Source: Centroberyx gerrardi
Taxonomy: Eukaryota > Chordata > Actinopteri > Beryciformes > Berycidae
DNA: 64,000 nucleotides
Assembly: GCF_048128805.1 (NCBI RefSeq)
Contig: NC_135997.1
Location: 28,248,315-28,312,314 of the forward strand
Reading direction: 5' to 3'
A model generated the notes under the pieces. It saw only the letters and a program-made list of their open reading frames with translations, was not told the origin of the DNA and ran no database searches. Shown here in pieces: positions 13,262 through 25,766 of the stretch (positions are counted from its first letter, which is position 1; each line of letters opens with the position of its first letter). Position numbers and translations under genes: made by a program.

Positions 13262-13400
13262 TTTGTGTGTGTGTCAGACAGAGATGTTTATGTGTCTGTG
13301 TGTTTGTCTGTATATGCATGTGCGTGCATCGGTGTCTGTGCACACTAGTGTATGTGTTTGTGCATGTGTGTGTGTGTGTGTGTGTATGTGTACATGCATG
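13262..13400 (+). repeat. TG-rich imperfect microsatellite
   Basis: Interrupted TG/TGTG units with a perfect core near 13365-13385. Confidence 0.9.
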
Positions 13401-14501
13401 TAATCCAGGCCAGTCCTGCGACAGTCCCAAGTCACAAGACTGAAAACATCAACATGCCGAGTCAGCAGCAAGGTCGCCGGTCGGCACGGAAATAATTCAG
13501 CCAGACATACACACTCTGTCAGCCGAAACACACCGTCTTAAACACACCATCTAAAACTCCACTGTCTGAAACACACCATCCAAAGGCGCGTTCACATCAA
13601 GCATGTTTGGAGCCGTTTGTTTAAACTCTGGAGCGTTTACTCCTTTGGTTCTGTTTGTTTGATCAGGTGAGAACAATGCCGTTTGAACTTGGATGACACT
13701 AAATAACTGCATCAAGACGCCTGAAAATGCAGATCTTGGTCCTCTTCCATGAGAACTGCAGTGCATTGTGTTAGAAACGAGAACATAATGCGAACCGACT
13801 ACAGGAAACAACCCAAAAACATATGGTTTTATAGGTATAGGTAAATGGATGTTGACATCTGATAGCCAACAGTTACTCATGCTGAAAAAGGCCAGCATAA
13901 CAATATGAACTGAGGGCAAATCTCAATCTGGATTGATGCTCATGTTCAGCTATTTATTCATATGCCCTTAACTGGTATGAACACCAGAGAGAGTAAATTA
14001 CAGCAAAGAGAGCAGACAAGTCCATCATCGTATGGGGACTGGACTTGGATTTGTTTTGACTACCCCCCCTCCCCCGTCCCCTCCAAAAGCTCCCAACTCG
14101 CGGGATGACAGGTTACTAAAACTCTGTCCAATATACAAGCTACATGAGTCCTTGTGACTTTTGCTTATAAGCCCCTGATTCTCTTGGAATTCGGCTTGGA
14201 ATTAACCTAAATGAACCAAATACAAAAACACATCAGAGTGGCCTTCTCCATCTTGTCACCACACAGCGCTGCAGCCAAAACAAGACATTACTGTAGCAGC
14301 AAATAGGTGCCAAATGTGTCCTTTGGGTCCAAGCTAATAGCAGCAACTGTGACAGGTAACAGACCACAGCTGTACGCGCAGAAGCTTTCATTACACGTCC
14401 AAATCCACATCTATGCAGAACAGGCCAAAGGCTAAACTGTCTGCATGATCTAATTCCAACTCAAATCCCTGATGTGCTATCATGTGCTATTGACAGCTTA
14501 C

Positions 14502-15065
14502 CTTTCTGGCAGTGGTTGGAGTTCCAGCATCGGTAGCTGTAGTTGTCGTTGAACATGGTCCTCCTGCACTGAGGGCTGTTCTCCATGATGCCTGGACAAA
14601 CGTCACCGCACTCCTTGGACTGCTTGTTCCCGGCGATGAAGTTGTTGAACTCGGCGTCCATGATGAGGGACCAGTCCACCGAGTCCAGGTAGCAGAGCTC
14701 AGGGTTCTTCTCGATGCGGATGGCGCCTCGGGTGATGTTCCTCAGGTTGTACAGGCCGATGTCCTTCAGGCTGGTCATCTCGAAGATCACCAGGGCGTAG
14801 TTGTAGAAGAGGTTGCGTCCGCGGATGACGGTGAGGTTGGGAAAGAGCGTGCTCAGGCTGTCCAGGCCCGACACCCGGAACAGCAGCAGGTAGTCGGTGA
14901 TCATTGTCAACTTGGGGAAGCTGAGCGAGCGGAAGACCTCCTGGTTGACGTTGTTGTTCTTGTCGCCGATGAGGAGGATCTGCAGGTAGCCCTCCACCAC
15001 CGTGCAGTTCTCCAGGCGCCTGAACTCGCTGATGTCATTGCCGATGTCGATGCTGGGGCCGCAGA
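14502..15065 (-). CDS. igf1r: igf1r coding exon 2 (L1 domain and start of cysteine-rich region)
   Basis: Acceptor CAG just before 15065 and donor GTAAGC at 14501. Length 564 bp, phase 1 at both ends, so the frame from exon 1 continues unbroken. Covers residues 31-218: the L1 leucine-rich beta-helix and the Cys pattern C-GD-C-PG...C...C...HC that opens the furin-like region. The long plus-strand reading frame over the same bases (14512-15099) is an antisense shadow of this GC-rich exon. Confidence 0.93.
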
Positions 15066-18000
15066 CTGGACGGAAGGGGGAAATAAAGGGAGAGGGTGAG
15101 GTGATTGAGAGAATACAGTTTTTATAGAATCATCGTCACAATATGAGGTCTTCATCTTAGCTAAATGTTTAAGTTTAACAGCAACACAACCTCATGAAAA
15201 CACTGTAACATCATCAGGTCACAACTGTCGTTCTTACAAATAATTCGGTCACTGAAGACATTTCAAAAGCTGTTGACACACTCTCTATGCAATGAATACC
15301 AGTTAAATATGACAGTTATTACAAAACAATGTACTCCATTCCTGAAATACTTGTATTTATAATGAGATGTGTATCCAATACATATTTCAAATATTGATAG
15401 TACACTTGAGCTGTTGACAGACCATGTTTGCCTTGCAGTTCTCTCATTTTCAATGCCAAGCTCAATACGGTGTGTCAAAGTAAATACTTCAGTCAGGTTC
15501 CACTCAAGCATAGGTTAACAGTGTAATAAAGCTTTGATTGCTCAGCCTACAGGCTATTGTTGCTCTTATGTCCACCTAATATCAAGCTTTAATAAAAGCA
15601 CAACTTCAAAGGCCTAGAAATGATTAGGCTATACTATAAAAGACATCATCCATAAAACACCTGGACCCTGTCAGCTTATCAAATATACGCTGAAGTGATG
15701 AAACAACCTTTTTAAACAAGGATTAGGCAAAGTGGATTATGTGGTAATGTTTTTGTAAGTTCTGTGACAATATCATATTTCATAAAAGACCTAAGTTGTA
15801 CAGTGTAGCGCCCCCCGTTGAAAGACTGTCACCCTGATACTGGCTTTGCTCACATAGTGGGCTATTGGATTGAAGACTTATCTTCAATAGAACTGTAATG
15901 TCTGAGGTTTTGATCGAAGGACTGATATATATGGTATATGACAGCTAAAAACAAGTTTTTCATGTATGTTGAGGCTGGGAAGGTTTGTTCACATTTGTTA
16001 TGTTTTTAATTACTGGACTAAAACTGTATTTTGGGTTCTGGCTGATTAAGAAAGACTAAACACTAAAAACCTACATTTTCATTTCTGAATATAACCAAAA
16101 GTTGGTTAAATAAATTGGATATTTTATCATTAAAAATAGTTGATATAAATGTAGCCTATTTTTGCACTCCTTTCCAGTCTGTCCATACTGATTCAGTAAA
16201 TCATAAGTGTGTCTGGGTATCAAGAAAATGATACCCATCTGTACTGTACCGATTGTTGGTATTGATATTGATTTTAAAGCATCAATTGGTATAGGAAAAT
16301 TCTTCAAAATATTGGATTCTCACAGTGGGAGCTCAGGTTTTCTACAAGCCTGAAGGCATTTAACAGTGGAGCGTGGTCTGATTCTATTTGGAAAAGGAAA
16401 TTGCACGTACAGAATAATATCGACAACAAAGATCTGGAATCGGTGTGGTCTGTGAAGAAGCGGAACCTGCAGCAGAAAAAAATCCCAACGACTATTTGTA
16501 AACCTTGGTACAGAATTCGTTAAGAGCGCGGTGATGATAGGTCTTTACCTCTCCGACTGACTCCCACCTGTGCGCTGTGCTCTAAACAATACTTAGCCTG
16601 AAGCCCCAGCAGCACCCACAGAAACATGGAGGTCATTATCACACATCAACGTGAGGAGGATTCAGACTTCAAAGGCCGGAGGGCAATGAGTCATGGAAAA
16701 CTCACACCAACAGGCTAGCAGGTTGTCACACTACTTGTTTAATGTTACTCTAAAGTTTAACGGTACGAATGTGAAGCGGGGAGGTTCTGGGAAGACCGTG
16801 CACTCTCAGCAAACCTTTTAAAAAAAAACACGCATGTATAAACCGTTTTCTTAATTACACCTTTTGTATGTAAACATTAGGACTGGCAATACATGTCAAA
16901 TGATGAACTTAATTTATGGCAAGGGATGGAACAACTACTTCATTACCTAGCAAAACCTGGAGCTGGAACAATGCGCTAGTTACATTCCCACAATAGGGTC
17001 ACACCCTTTTACAGTCTATGGTCACACCACAGAGCTGTACACATTACTGTATGCCTTTTCCCAGGTCCATGTTAGTATTGAGTGTAGTACGAAATAAACT
17101 CATCATCAAAACAACTATCACTCTTTTCTTCTCCATCTCTCTAGCATTTTATGACAAATAATGTAATAATATGATTTATGCATCATGTTAAAGAGTAGAA
17201 TGACAAAACAAACACTGCTCTCCTAACTGATGACTGACGTTATATTCAGAATAGTAGCATGTAAGGACAGCTTCTAGATGATTCAGACTAAATAAAGATC
17301 ACCACAAACAAAGTTAATCCCCACCACACTGGAAATTCTCCTAAAAAGGTTCAATCCAAAATATGAGATCAGTTACAGACAGTCCTGCTGATACCAAAGT
17401 CTGTACTTCCCCAAAACACAGAGGCAGGCCAACTGGGCCTGAAAACTGCCACAATTTGATAGTTTAACTAAGCACATGACACTATTTAAGTTGTAATAAA
17501 TATGCACAACTACTGACATCAAAATAGGCATAATTGACTTTTGACTTTGACTATTTGTGCTGTTTCTACAGACATGTGACAAAGACTTTTGAGCAGCAAG
17601 ATATCTGAGGAAACTATGCAGCAATGCCACACAAACAATCTTTAAAACAAAAACAATAGCGTTTACTGTATTTTAAACAGGCTCTTTAAACTGTTCCATC
17701 CACTGGCCTCACTAAATTCCAAAGTCCACCAGCCACTACCCTGGTTTTGTAGGGCTCCACAATGAGTCATGTATAACTGTATATCCTGATTTTATTTTCC
17801 ACAGTCAATAATCATACAATATTGGTATATCAGGAGTATTAAAACATTTAATTTAATTTAGAATGCTCACTGTAGTTGAATATAGTCAAAATATTAATAT
17901 AAGTTGCCAAAGTACAGTAAAATAATTTTGTTCCTCAAATCATCAAGGCTAATGTGATTAATACTCATGAACACAATATCTAACAAACCCACAACTTTCT

Positions 18001-21000
18001 TTTTAGCCATAATTACGCAGTCATATGGCTTTGAAATCACTGAACAGCAAAAAACTGGAGTCAGTCAATGAAAAAACAGTTCCAAAGATAGACTCAGGTT
18101 ACACTGTTTGTATGACACTGCTCTCATGTAAGCGGCAGGTAACTGACAAAATAAAGGAAACATACGTAGTTTACAAGTGCAAACTATAAAGCAGTGGCTA
18201 GTCCCTAACATAATTAATCAATGAACATTCCGTAACACATGATGCTTGTGTGAGAGAGTGGCATCCCTCCAACAGAGTTCAGTCACTTGTGTAGGGTTGT
18301 AAGGGAGGTGATATTCCTGCTAATTTACAGAAATTCTCCTTGGTAGTTTTCCATGATGGTAATTTTCAAATAGGTGGAAAAACACCTTGCATATTCAATC
18401 AAATGTGCAAACTCTCTCACTTGATACCAGGGTAGATGTATCAAACTCAAGCTCACCTGTTCCCTAATTAGCTTTCTTACAAATGCCTGCAGTTACAGCA
18501 GAGTCCTAAAACACAAAGGCAAACACAGCAATGTTTTCACGCATTGTTTTCATAATGTGGGCGTTGTGAGGCCCTTTGAGCCTGTAATTGTCATTAAGGG
18601 CTAAACAAACAAACTTGACCTGACTTAACACCACATCCATTTCAAAAACCTGCAGGCGGAACAGGCTGGACTTGTAACGAACTGAGGTACGTTAAGTTTC
18701 AGCAGAGCATTTCTACTACTTCTTGTTTTTATCCAATTGAATGCCTAGCGAACTTTATAGATAGCAAAAATAAAATGAACAGCATAAATTCCCAAAGTTT
18801 CAACAGATTCCCAAAGTTGCCTCAAAATTCCCAAAGTTGCCAGAAGGTTCCAGCCCTACTTGTATAATCAATGCCAAAACACATTAAAGCTGTTCTGGTG
18901 GCTTGTCGTGGACCAGTGCCCTAGTAAAACATTTTACATTGGTGTTTCCTTTATTTTGATATTTCACCTGTAGTGCTGCTCATTTCAACAATGTTCATTT
19001 TTATAATTGAGGACGATTCAATTCTCACATAAAATAGAGGGTTAAGAGCCAGAGGCATTTTGAATGAGACTGCTGTGAGTTGAAGTCTTCTCCAGAGAGG
19101 ACGTCAGGGCCTTCGGTGTGCTATTACAAAAGGCCTTTGGTATGATTTAGGGCAGCCAGTGTGCTGGTATGGCTGTTATGTCTTTCTATGTAATCTACTT
19201 GTCAGCACACACTGTCAGCAGCCCAGAGCGTGCTGCCTACCTGCTAATACAATCCACAACACCTGGGCCTGTAAAAAGACACACTGCCTTGTGACGTTAC
19301 ATACCGCAGGTTACATCACCACAGCCAAACAGCTTCACCCTCTGTGGCCTCGCTGCAACGCCAGCATGGACGTCTTTCATGGGAACTGCTCCTCACCTCG
19401 CTCTCGAAAATACTAAACAAAGTTTCGGATCCAAATTGACGTCGTGCGCACCAGCTAAGTGGAAATACCGCTAGCAGGTGTAGCGGCTTAACCCCCCTCT
19501 GCTGACACATTTCACACTGCTGAGTACACAAGCCTATCTCCAGAGCTTTGATGGGCCTCCAGATCACATGTTTGCTTTTGATAACCTTTCCCCAGCTGGC
19601 TGCAGCGCCCAGACTGTCCACAGACAACCAGAGGAAATCTACAGGAAGCCACATTAGACGTTTCCTAAAGAAACAGGAAGCAATAAGCCCTCTGAGCTGG
19701 TGCTTCACTCGCTGCCACTAGACTACAGCAAGCCTGTTTACTCCTCATTTCCATTCTGTTAGTGACAGACTGCCCCGAGGGGAAACCTATTCACAAATAC
19801 TCTTCCACATGAGAGGCAAGGTGAGAAGGAATGAGCTGGGAAGCTTTGACAAAAGATCATTCTTGACAGATAAAACTCTCGTTAGGTTCATGTGAGAAGC
19901 CGTGGCTGGGTCTGCAGCAGCAGGGCTGAACTTAGTTAACCCAAACCTGCCGGTTGGCCCTTAGCCCCGACTGATACAGCAAACCAGCAGAATATTCAGA
20001 GTTTAGCCACACAAGGAACCTTCAGATAGCTCCACACCGGAGTGAGAATAAACGTAGGATTTCGATGGGAGAACCTCTCTGCTGCTGCCAGGTTTGTCCT
20101 GTGACCGCTGGGGTTAACAGTAAACCCCATAACACACAGTTCACAAACTCCTCACTCTTTCCAATCAACAGAACCAAGTCTGTTTTGCTTGCGAATGTAC
20201 TTTGGCTTGTTCTATTTTAAAACCCAGACCCCCTCCCCCTCATGATGAATGGGATGAATCGGGAAGCCTTGTTTGCAGTATACCTGGAAACATGGAAATT
20301 TTCTGGTGGCAACACATAAAAGGAGATTTTTTTTTTTTTTTACAAAAATGCTATATGTTATAAGTTATTAAACCTCTTTAAATTTTGAAAGTTTACAAGC
20401 TCACGGAGCATGTGAACTTCGGCACACTGGCACTATTAATCACCTGAACAGTCCTATTCCTTGGACTAAGCCATCTGTGTGGCACCAATTTGTGCTTTTC
20501 AAAAGTCTGTCAAAGTTTCAGTAGTTAGCAGTTAGAGTATAATTTACTTCAATGGGAAAACATCTATAACCTCTGCCCTCCTGTGGTCCCATGACGGGTA
20601 TAATGAGACGATGTTGCTGCGGAACTGCAGCAGCCTGGCATCGCAATTTCTCATGCAAATATTTCTAAGGTAAAAGTATCTCAAATTTGTTTAACAAAAG
20701 AGAATAAATAATAGGTGCACACACACACAGCGACGCTTTCAGACAAACAAGTGCTCACAGTGGCTTCAGTCAATATTGTAGGAAGATTATTAAAATGGAC
20801 AACCTTTTGTTATAGACCCCTAAACACAACAGAATCCTGAAATTTTACAGTCAAGGCTGTGTTGTGAATATTCCACTGGGTTTGGGTCTAGGTTTGTCTT
20901 ACCAGGACTCTTGGAAATCTAATATTCTGTGATTGAAAATGGTTGGCCAAGTTCAGCCACAGTACTAAACTAAGTCTAAACCAAAGTAACATCACTCTCT

Positions 21001-22987
21001 TTATAACTGTATTGAAACAATGCACCTCCAAGCGGTTAGTACAGCAAGCAGAAACAGGTCATCATTAGGTTAATATGTTTCTCTGTGCTTCTTCCGTCTT
21101 AAGAGTGAGTTTGCAGCCATTGATCAAGGACAACACAAAACCAAGCAGCTGTACTTTTACCATGCAATGAATAAAAAACTGAATCACATGTTACATACTC
21201 GTTAAAATACTGCTCAATGTTGTTAAATGTTGTTCCATCGGTGTAATGTGATCTGATGGTTTGCTGTTGGCCATCAGCATGGATGAGCTTTCATTTCAGC
21301 ACCATAATGATAAAGTGTGGGACTGTGTGAGGCCTATAATATGTTATAATATAACACTTCCATGCACCAGCTTGCTACTGGAGGCGGTGGAGGCCGTGTT
21401 GTAGATCTTTAGGTTTCCACGCTGTCATGAAGCGATGAAACCATTCCAGACACCAGCAGTTTGTTAATGCCTGTCACTGAACAACAGTAATGCAAGGGCT
21501 TCCCAACCCTTTCTAGCAGGTGTGACCCTACGGAGGTCAACAAATTCCTATGACTCCCAACAATTAAAATGTGTCCTGGCTTTGTAATGTTTACTTTATG
21601 ATAGAGTGCATAGAGCTTTGATTTCCAGGTTGCTCTTGTAAGGCTTTAACGGTGTCTTCGCAATCTCAGCTGTTCGCATGTATTGGCAGTAGTTTTTTCT
21701 TTTTCATTTCAAAATGATTGTAAATATCACATTCATGGAAGGAGTGGAGGGAACTAATCTCTGTTTACCTACCATTTTATTTGCAGAATAGAGTTCGGCT
21801 AACATAATCTTCCTGACATAAATTTGTAGTGTCAAACTATTTAAAAACGTTCTTTTAAAAAAGAAAAAAATATAAATTGATGCTATTCTGAAAATTAATT
21901 CATCCATTCATTGTCTTTAATCTTTTATTCCTATTCAGGATCACAGGGGGTTGGAGTCTATACCTTGGGCAGAAGGCAGGGAAACACCCTGGACCGGTCG
22001 CCAGTCCATCACAGGGACATATACTGAAAATGTAATTGCTTTTTGTTCATATTGCTGGTTGTTTGACGACAGCTCATAGTTGACCCACCATTTTATTTCC
22101 CACTACATCGCCGGTTACATTCCTCCTAGTTTTACAGGGAATACTCCCGGCACCCCATGTTCATATGAGGGAAGCGCACGTGGAGCCCCGACCCCAGGGC
22201 CGAGAGAGCCTGCTCACAAGTTTACATTCACCACTTGACTCACTTTGTCCATTCTGAGTCACACTCATGTATTGAACACATAATGTGCTAGCCTATATTT
22301 TAAAAACAAAGCTATCTTCACTGCTTGACTTGCTTCCTCCATGGGCTGAGTCATAATAATGTATTTACCAACACATGTTTTAAATACAGTCTGCCTTTCC
22401 TTCTTGAGTCACTGCAAAGTATTCATCACCACATGATGTGGTAGACTTTAAAAACAAGTCAACAGCAGGCCTCCTACTAGGCTTACTTTCCCCATTATGA
22501 GTCATGGTAATGTACTCACCAATGAGTATTTTAAAACCAAGTTAACTACTCTTGTTTTCTCCATTCATACAGTGAAGTACTATAAAAAATACTGCGTTTT
22601 CCCACTGAAATTTCCTCCATCCATTAAGCAAGGCACAATGTAAAATACTGTTTTCTTAGTAATGTAAATTCACATTATATTCTCCATACATACAGTAACT
22701 GTTAACATTATGTTCTCCATTCATATATTCAATATAATAAAGATCACATTATTTGCTCCATGAACACAAAAATGTACTATGTAAAGTATGTTTTCACAGT
22801 CATGTAAGCTGACATTATTCTCTCCATTCATACAGTAATGTAGCATGAAAATGTTTTCCCAGTAAAGTAAGTCAACAGTGTTAGTGGCAGACTTACTCTC
22901 TGCGGTGGCGGGCCGGAGGCAGGAGGACAGACCCAGCATCAGACCCCAAAACAAGGTCAAACGCTCCCTCTCCATCCGAGACCTCAT
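14502..22987 (-). CDS. igf1r: igf1r, insulin-like growth factor 1 receptor, 5' coding exons 1-2 (partial gene)
   Basis: Receptor tyrosine kinase of the cell surface that binds IGF-1/IGF-2 and signals through IRS/PI3K and MAPK; that is family knowledge, since only the extracellular start is in the window. Two coding exons join in phase 1 (91 + 564 bp, 218 codons plus one base): a 30-residue signal-peptide exon, then the receptor L1 domain and the start of the cysteine-rich region. Seen directly: an EICGPSIDI-like mature N-terminus, [60 protein letters not shown] and [21 protein letters not shown] and VDWSLI.DA fit IGF1R better than the insulin receptor as I remember them. N-glycosylation sequons are conserved (NCT, NLT, NIT, NYS). 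Kinase and transmembrane exons lie beyond base 1. Which fish ohnolog (a or b) cannot be told. Odd: a roughly 6-residue Asn-rich insertion near residues 64-79. Confidence 0.93.
17188..17586 (+). repeat. repeat C, copy 2 (igf1r intron 1)
   Basis: See 5066-5470. Differences are scattered substitutions and small indels, so the pair is old but clear. Confidence 0.75.
17755..17905 (+). repeat. AT-rich dispersed repeat D, copy 2
   Basis: See 2290-2480; same orientation, in igf1r intron 1. Confidence 0.5.
19750..19935. other. candidate conserved non-coding block in igf1r intron 1
   Basis: A repeat-free, non-coding block with GCTTTGACAAAAGATCATTC TTGACAGATAA (a LEF/TCF-like CTTTGA and a GATA motif). 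Inference only. Confidence 0.2.
21730..21890 (-). repeat. dispersed repeat X fragment (reversed, igf1r intron 1)
   Basis: CATTTTATTTGCAGAATAGA and CTTCCTGACATAAATTTGTA match the distal part of repeat X in reverse. Confidence 0.35.
21900..22020 (+). repeat. common teleost dispersed repeat
   Basis: ATTCAGGATCACAGGGGGTT GGAGTCTATAC, then CACCCTGGACCGGTCGCCAG and TCCATCACAGGGAC: a sequence I know as widely dispersed in fish genomes. Its parent element is uncertain. Confidence 0.55.
22897..22987 (-). CDS. igf1r: igf1r coding exon 1 (start codon and signal peptide)
   Basis: Starts at the ATG read down from 22987, in a GGAATGAGG context like the human GGAATGAAG start as I recall it. It encodes a charged start (MRSRMERER), a hydrophobic core ([11 protein letters not shown]) and a small-residue cleavage region (RPATAE). 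A strong donor GTAAGT follows at 22896. The exon ends one base into the Ile codon that exon 2 completes. A second in-frame Met at codon 5 could also serve as start. Confidence 0.9.
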
Positions 22988-23418
22988 TCCTGGAGAAATA
23001 AATCCTCCCAGATCCTGTAAATAAATATGTTGACGAGAGGAAACGTCGGTAGGACCTGGTCAGGGTTGTTAAAAAAAAGCTTTTAAACCTCCAGCCAGTT
23101 TAGCCTTTAGCTGTTAGCCGGCTAATGGAGCTAATAGCTACAACAAACAGGCTAGCTGGAAAGCTCTCACAAGATAATGGGAGTCCAATCAAGCTCCAAA
23201 ATCACCGATTTATTCCCTTGGGCAGAAAATACACGCTTATCATCATAGTCCCGTTTATTTCTGCCAACAATAACACCACGATGCTGTGTGCACAGAAACC
23301 AGTGCGGCTAAACTAGCGGTGGGGATTCCTCTGTAATCCGCATCTTCACACTCCATATCTGGAGGAAAAAACCTTCAACGTCCCGGTGCTGGAGACTCCT
23401 CAGCGGCTACGAACCAGG

Positions 23419-23607
23419 TCAAAACCCCCTCAAAACCGAGCTGGAAGGACACGGTCTAGCACATGAATGAACATAACAGATAGGTGCACAGCCTCCTTGT
23501 GTGAACGACACGACGTTTGATCCAAAATGTCCAGGATAAAATCTGGTTTCAGACCGCAGCCTCCTCCTCCTCCTCCTCCTCCTCAGCCGCTCATCATGCA
23601 CACACAC
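23419..23607 (-). other. possible upstream ORF in the igf1r leader, arginine-run peptide
   Basis: A 62-codon ATG-initiated frame on the igf1r sense strand, about 430 bp before the igf1r ATG and in the presumed 5' UTR. A GAG/AGG microsatellite in this frame encodes a run of eight or more Arg residues near codons 8-18. I recognise no domain. It could be a translated regulatory uORF or merely an open frame produced by the repeat. Confidence 0.25.
23570..23584 (+). repeat. (CTC)n short microsatellite in the igf1r leader
   Basis: CTC units; GAG on the igf1r strand, where they encode the Arg run of the possible uORF in one frame. Confidence 0.9.
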
Positions 23608-24074
23608 CGCGATGTTAAGGTATAATTCGCATTCATATCGACGGAAAGGGTAGTGTCGAGCTTAACGCCTCGGGTCAGGCCAGTTCCTTTGATTATCTAA
23701 AGTCCTCCGTCGACAGATAGATAGATAGACAGATTAATGGACAGGTAGATACCCAGTCTCCTTCAGTCAGTCTGCAGTCTGCTCTGGTCGCTGTAAACAA
23801 GGCGCCGTACTCAGAGATCGTCTCCGTTTTAGAAGATGAACCACTCTATGGCTAAAAAAAACTGCGCCGCCTTCCAGTCTGGAAAAGTGGGCGTTAACCC
23901 TCTCCTCCTGTAGTTTAGCTTAGCATAGCAGTTACCATAGTGACCAATATGGTACTCATGACAAAAAGGTCAGTTTTATATCTGTACTTAACAATACGTT
24001 GGTCCAAATAAACCCTATCTCCCTATTTTTTCGTTCATATCAGCAAGGAAGGCCATATCACACTACTTTTCCTT

Positions 24075-24535
24075 TTCCATGAATGCCAATTACTGATGTA
24101 GTGGTAAATAAAAAGGTGCTTGGTCAGGGATTTTCATAAGCAACATCCACCAATATAAATGAAAGTCAATTATATTTTCAGAAAAGCATTAGGTTATGCT
24201 TTTTTCTTAAAAGTCTCAACTTGAAGCAAGTATTAAAAACAAGATTACTGACAACATAAGACTGATAGGCGCAACAAACACAGTCACTATGCAGTGTTGA
24301 TGCAGAGTGCAAAGACAAATCACCATCACCATCGTAAACATCATCATTATCATTTTATTTTAGAAAAGCGTTAATTTATGCTTTTTTCTTAAAACAACAT
24401 GTGCTCATATAGCCTATTTTACATCAGTTTGATGGTGAACGCTATACTGTGCATTCATGTCATAAAGATTTCTGTCAGCCTGAAAAACTCTATTCTGCAA
24501 ATAAAAGGTGTGTAAAGTGACTTCAGGTGGCTTTC
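24075..24535 (+). repeat. dispersed repeat X, copy 1
   Basis: TGATGTAGTGGTAAATAAAA, ATTATATTTTCAGAAAAGCA, TTACATCAGTTTGATGGTGA, GTCATAAAGATTTCTGTCAG and CTATTCTGCAAATAAAAGGT recur in the same order in the reverse complement of 30840-31100; the first part recurs at 57340. Confidence 0.6.
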
Positions 24536-25104
24536 CCCACTACATCTCTGACAACACATCGAGGGCAAACTCTGCTCTGTTTGTGGGATCTGCAAATCGA
24601 GGCAGAGTGAGAGCTCTGTGTTTCCTCCTCCTCTCTGGTTCCCGTCGTAGTGGCTCCGTTTAACGACGCGGTGGGAAGGGAATCCGGACGGCTGCTCCAG
24701 GATCGGGATTGTTTTGCTGCTCACATATTCACAGCAGAGGACTGGCCATGCGCAGAGACGCAGTTTAATATGTCTGCACCACGCAGTTTCATATCTGCCT
24801 CTTATTTAAGAAAGAAGTCATATTTTGAGCTGTTATGCAGTCACCAGTGTGTTTATATATGACAATACTATATCATTAATAATTTAACGTGCTGTTTAGT
24901 TTGGGGAATCATGCCTTGCTCAGAGGCAACAGGAACGATATCTTCCATACCAACCTAGAGGTACGAGACAGGGGGACACCATATGAAAAAAGTGACACCT
25001 ACACATAGCACAAAATCAATACAAATGTTTGTTTTTAAAAGATAAAACATTTAAGTCCTTGGTTAATAAAATGAAAGCGCTTCTACAGACTTCAGAGATA
25101 TGGA

Positions 25105-25190
25105 ATGACGCACTTCAGAGATGATTTTATTTCCAGAATGGATATGCAGCATTTTGGAAACGAGCTCTTCGAATATAAATCACACAATGT
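25105..25190 (+). repeat. short repeat Y, copy 1
   Basis: ATGATTTTATTTCCAGAATG and GCATTTTGGAAACGAGCTCT correspond to 55640-55715. Confidence 0.4.
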
Positions 25191-25631
25191 AGACAAAACG
25201 TTTCTCATGGGGAGTATCCATAGAGAAAAAACAGCAACAACACTAAACAACTGCTTAATTTCTATGGGAGCACCGCGGTAAACAGCTCTGCAACACTGGC
25301 TTTCCTTTAGAAAAGTCACAGCGCTGCTGCCACCTGGAGGCCTGAGGAGGCCACTGCAGACTGTTCAACCTACAGTGAAAACAACATACTGCTGCTCATG
25401 GAAACTATTAAGAAATCCAATGTGTGAAGTATATTTTGGAAAATGATGCTGGACGCTTTTATCCAAACTGCTTTGCAGAACCAAAACTACATACATTTTT
25501 AGCATGGGAACTGAACCCCTAACCCTGCAGTGTAAGTGCCTTGCTCTACCTATTGACAGGACAACAGCACCAAAAGGGAGAATAAGTACATAATGGAACC
25601 TTGTCAATATTGGGACACAGAAGAACCCAAG

Positions 25632-25765
25632 TTTATTGTTTATTGTTTATTGATAAGGATCCCCATTAGCTGCACACAAGGGCGTCTGCTATTCTTCCTG
25701 GCGTCCCACTAAAACACAATATACATCCAAAACATATGCACAAAGTTTCAAACCAGGATACAATA
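25632..25765 (+). repeat. common teleost dispersed repeat
   Basis: TTATTGATAAGGATCCCCAT TAGCTGC, then CTATTCTTCCTGG and a CA/A-rich tail. Familiar as an interspersed fish repeat; class uncertain. It abuts the LINE remnant. Confidence 0.45.
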
Positions 25766-25766
25766 A

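Larger units (their letters stand above)
15066..22896 (-). other. igf1r: igf1r intron 1
   Basis: A 7.8-kb intron bounded by GTAAGT at its 5' end and CAG at its 3' end. It contains repeat C (17188-17586), repeat D (17755-17905), a poly-T run near 20329-20341, a copy of repeat X (about 21730-21890), a short teleost repeat (21900-22020) and a repeat-poor block at 19750-19935. The other reading frames are short and have no recognisable family or codon pattern. 15.2-17.1 kb and 18.0-19.7 kb show nothing I can name. Confidence 0.8.
22988..23880 (-). promoter_or_regulatory. igf1r: igf1r 5' UTR / promoter region (limits inferred)
   Basis: About 0.9 kb upstream of the igf1r start is richer in GC and CpG than the surrounding introns. 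It has no obvious TATA box and includes a (GAG)n run on the minus strand (23570-23584). IGF1R genes are known for long GC-rich 5' UTRs and TATA-less initiator promoters, so I infer that this interval is 5' UTR plus core promoter. The transcription start cannot be fixed by eye. A possible upstream reading frame (23607 down to 23419) is described under findings. Confidence 0.45.

Noticed and set aside
12902..13443. 148- and 74-codon ORFs with Cys/Val runs
   Set aside because: Driven by the TG-rich microsatellite at 13262-13400; no domain, no splice context.
14512..15099. Longest plus-strand ORF of the region (195 codons, Val/Glu/Asp/Ala-rich)
   Set aside because: Exact antisense of igf1r exon 2, whose minus-strand translation matches a conserved receptor domain; the composition is typical of a shadow frame in a GC-rich exon.
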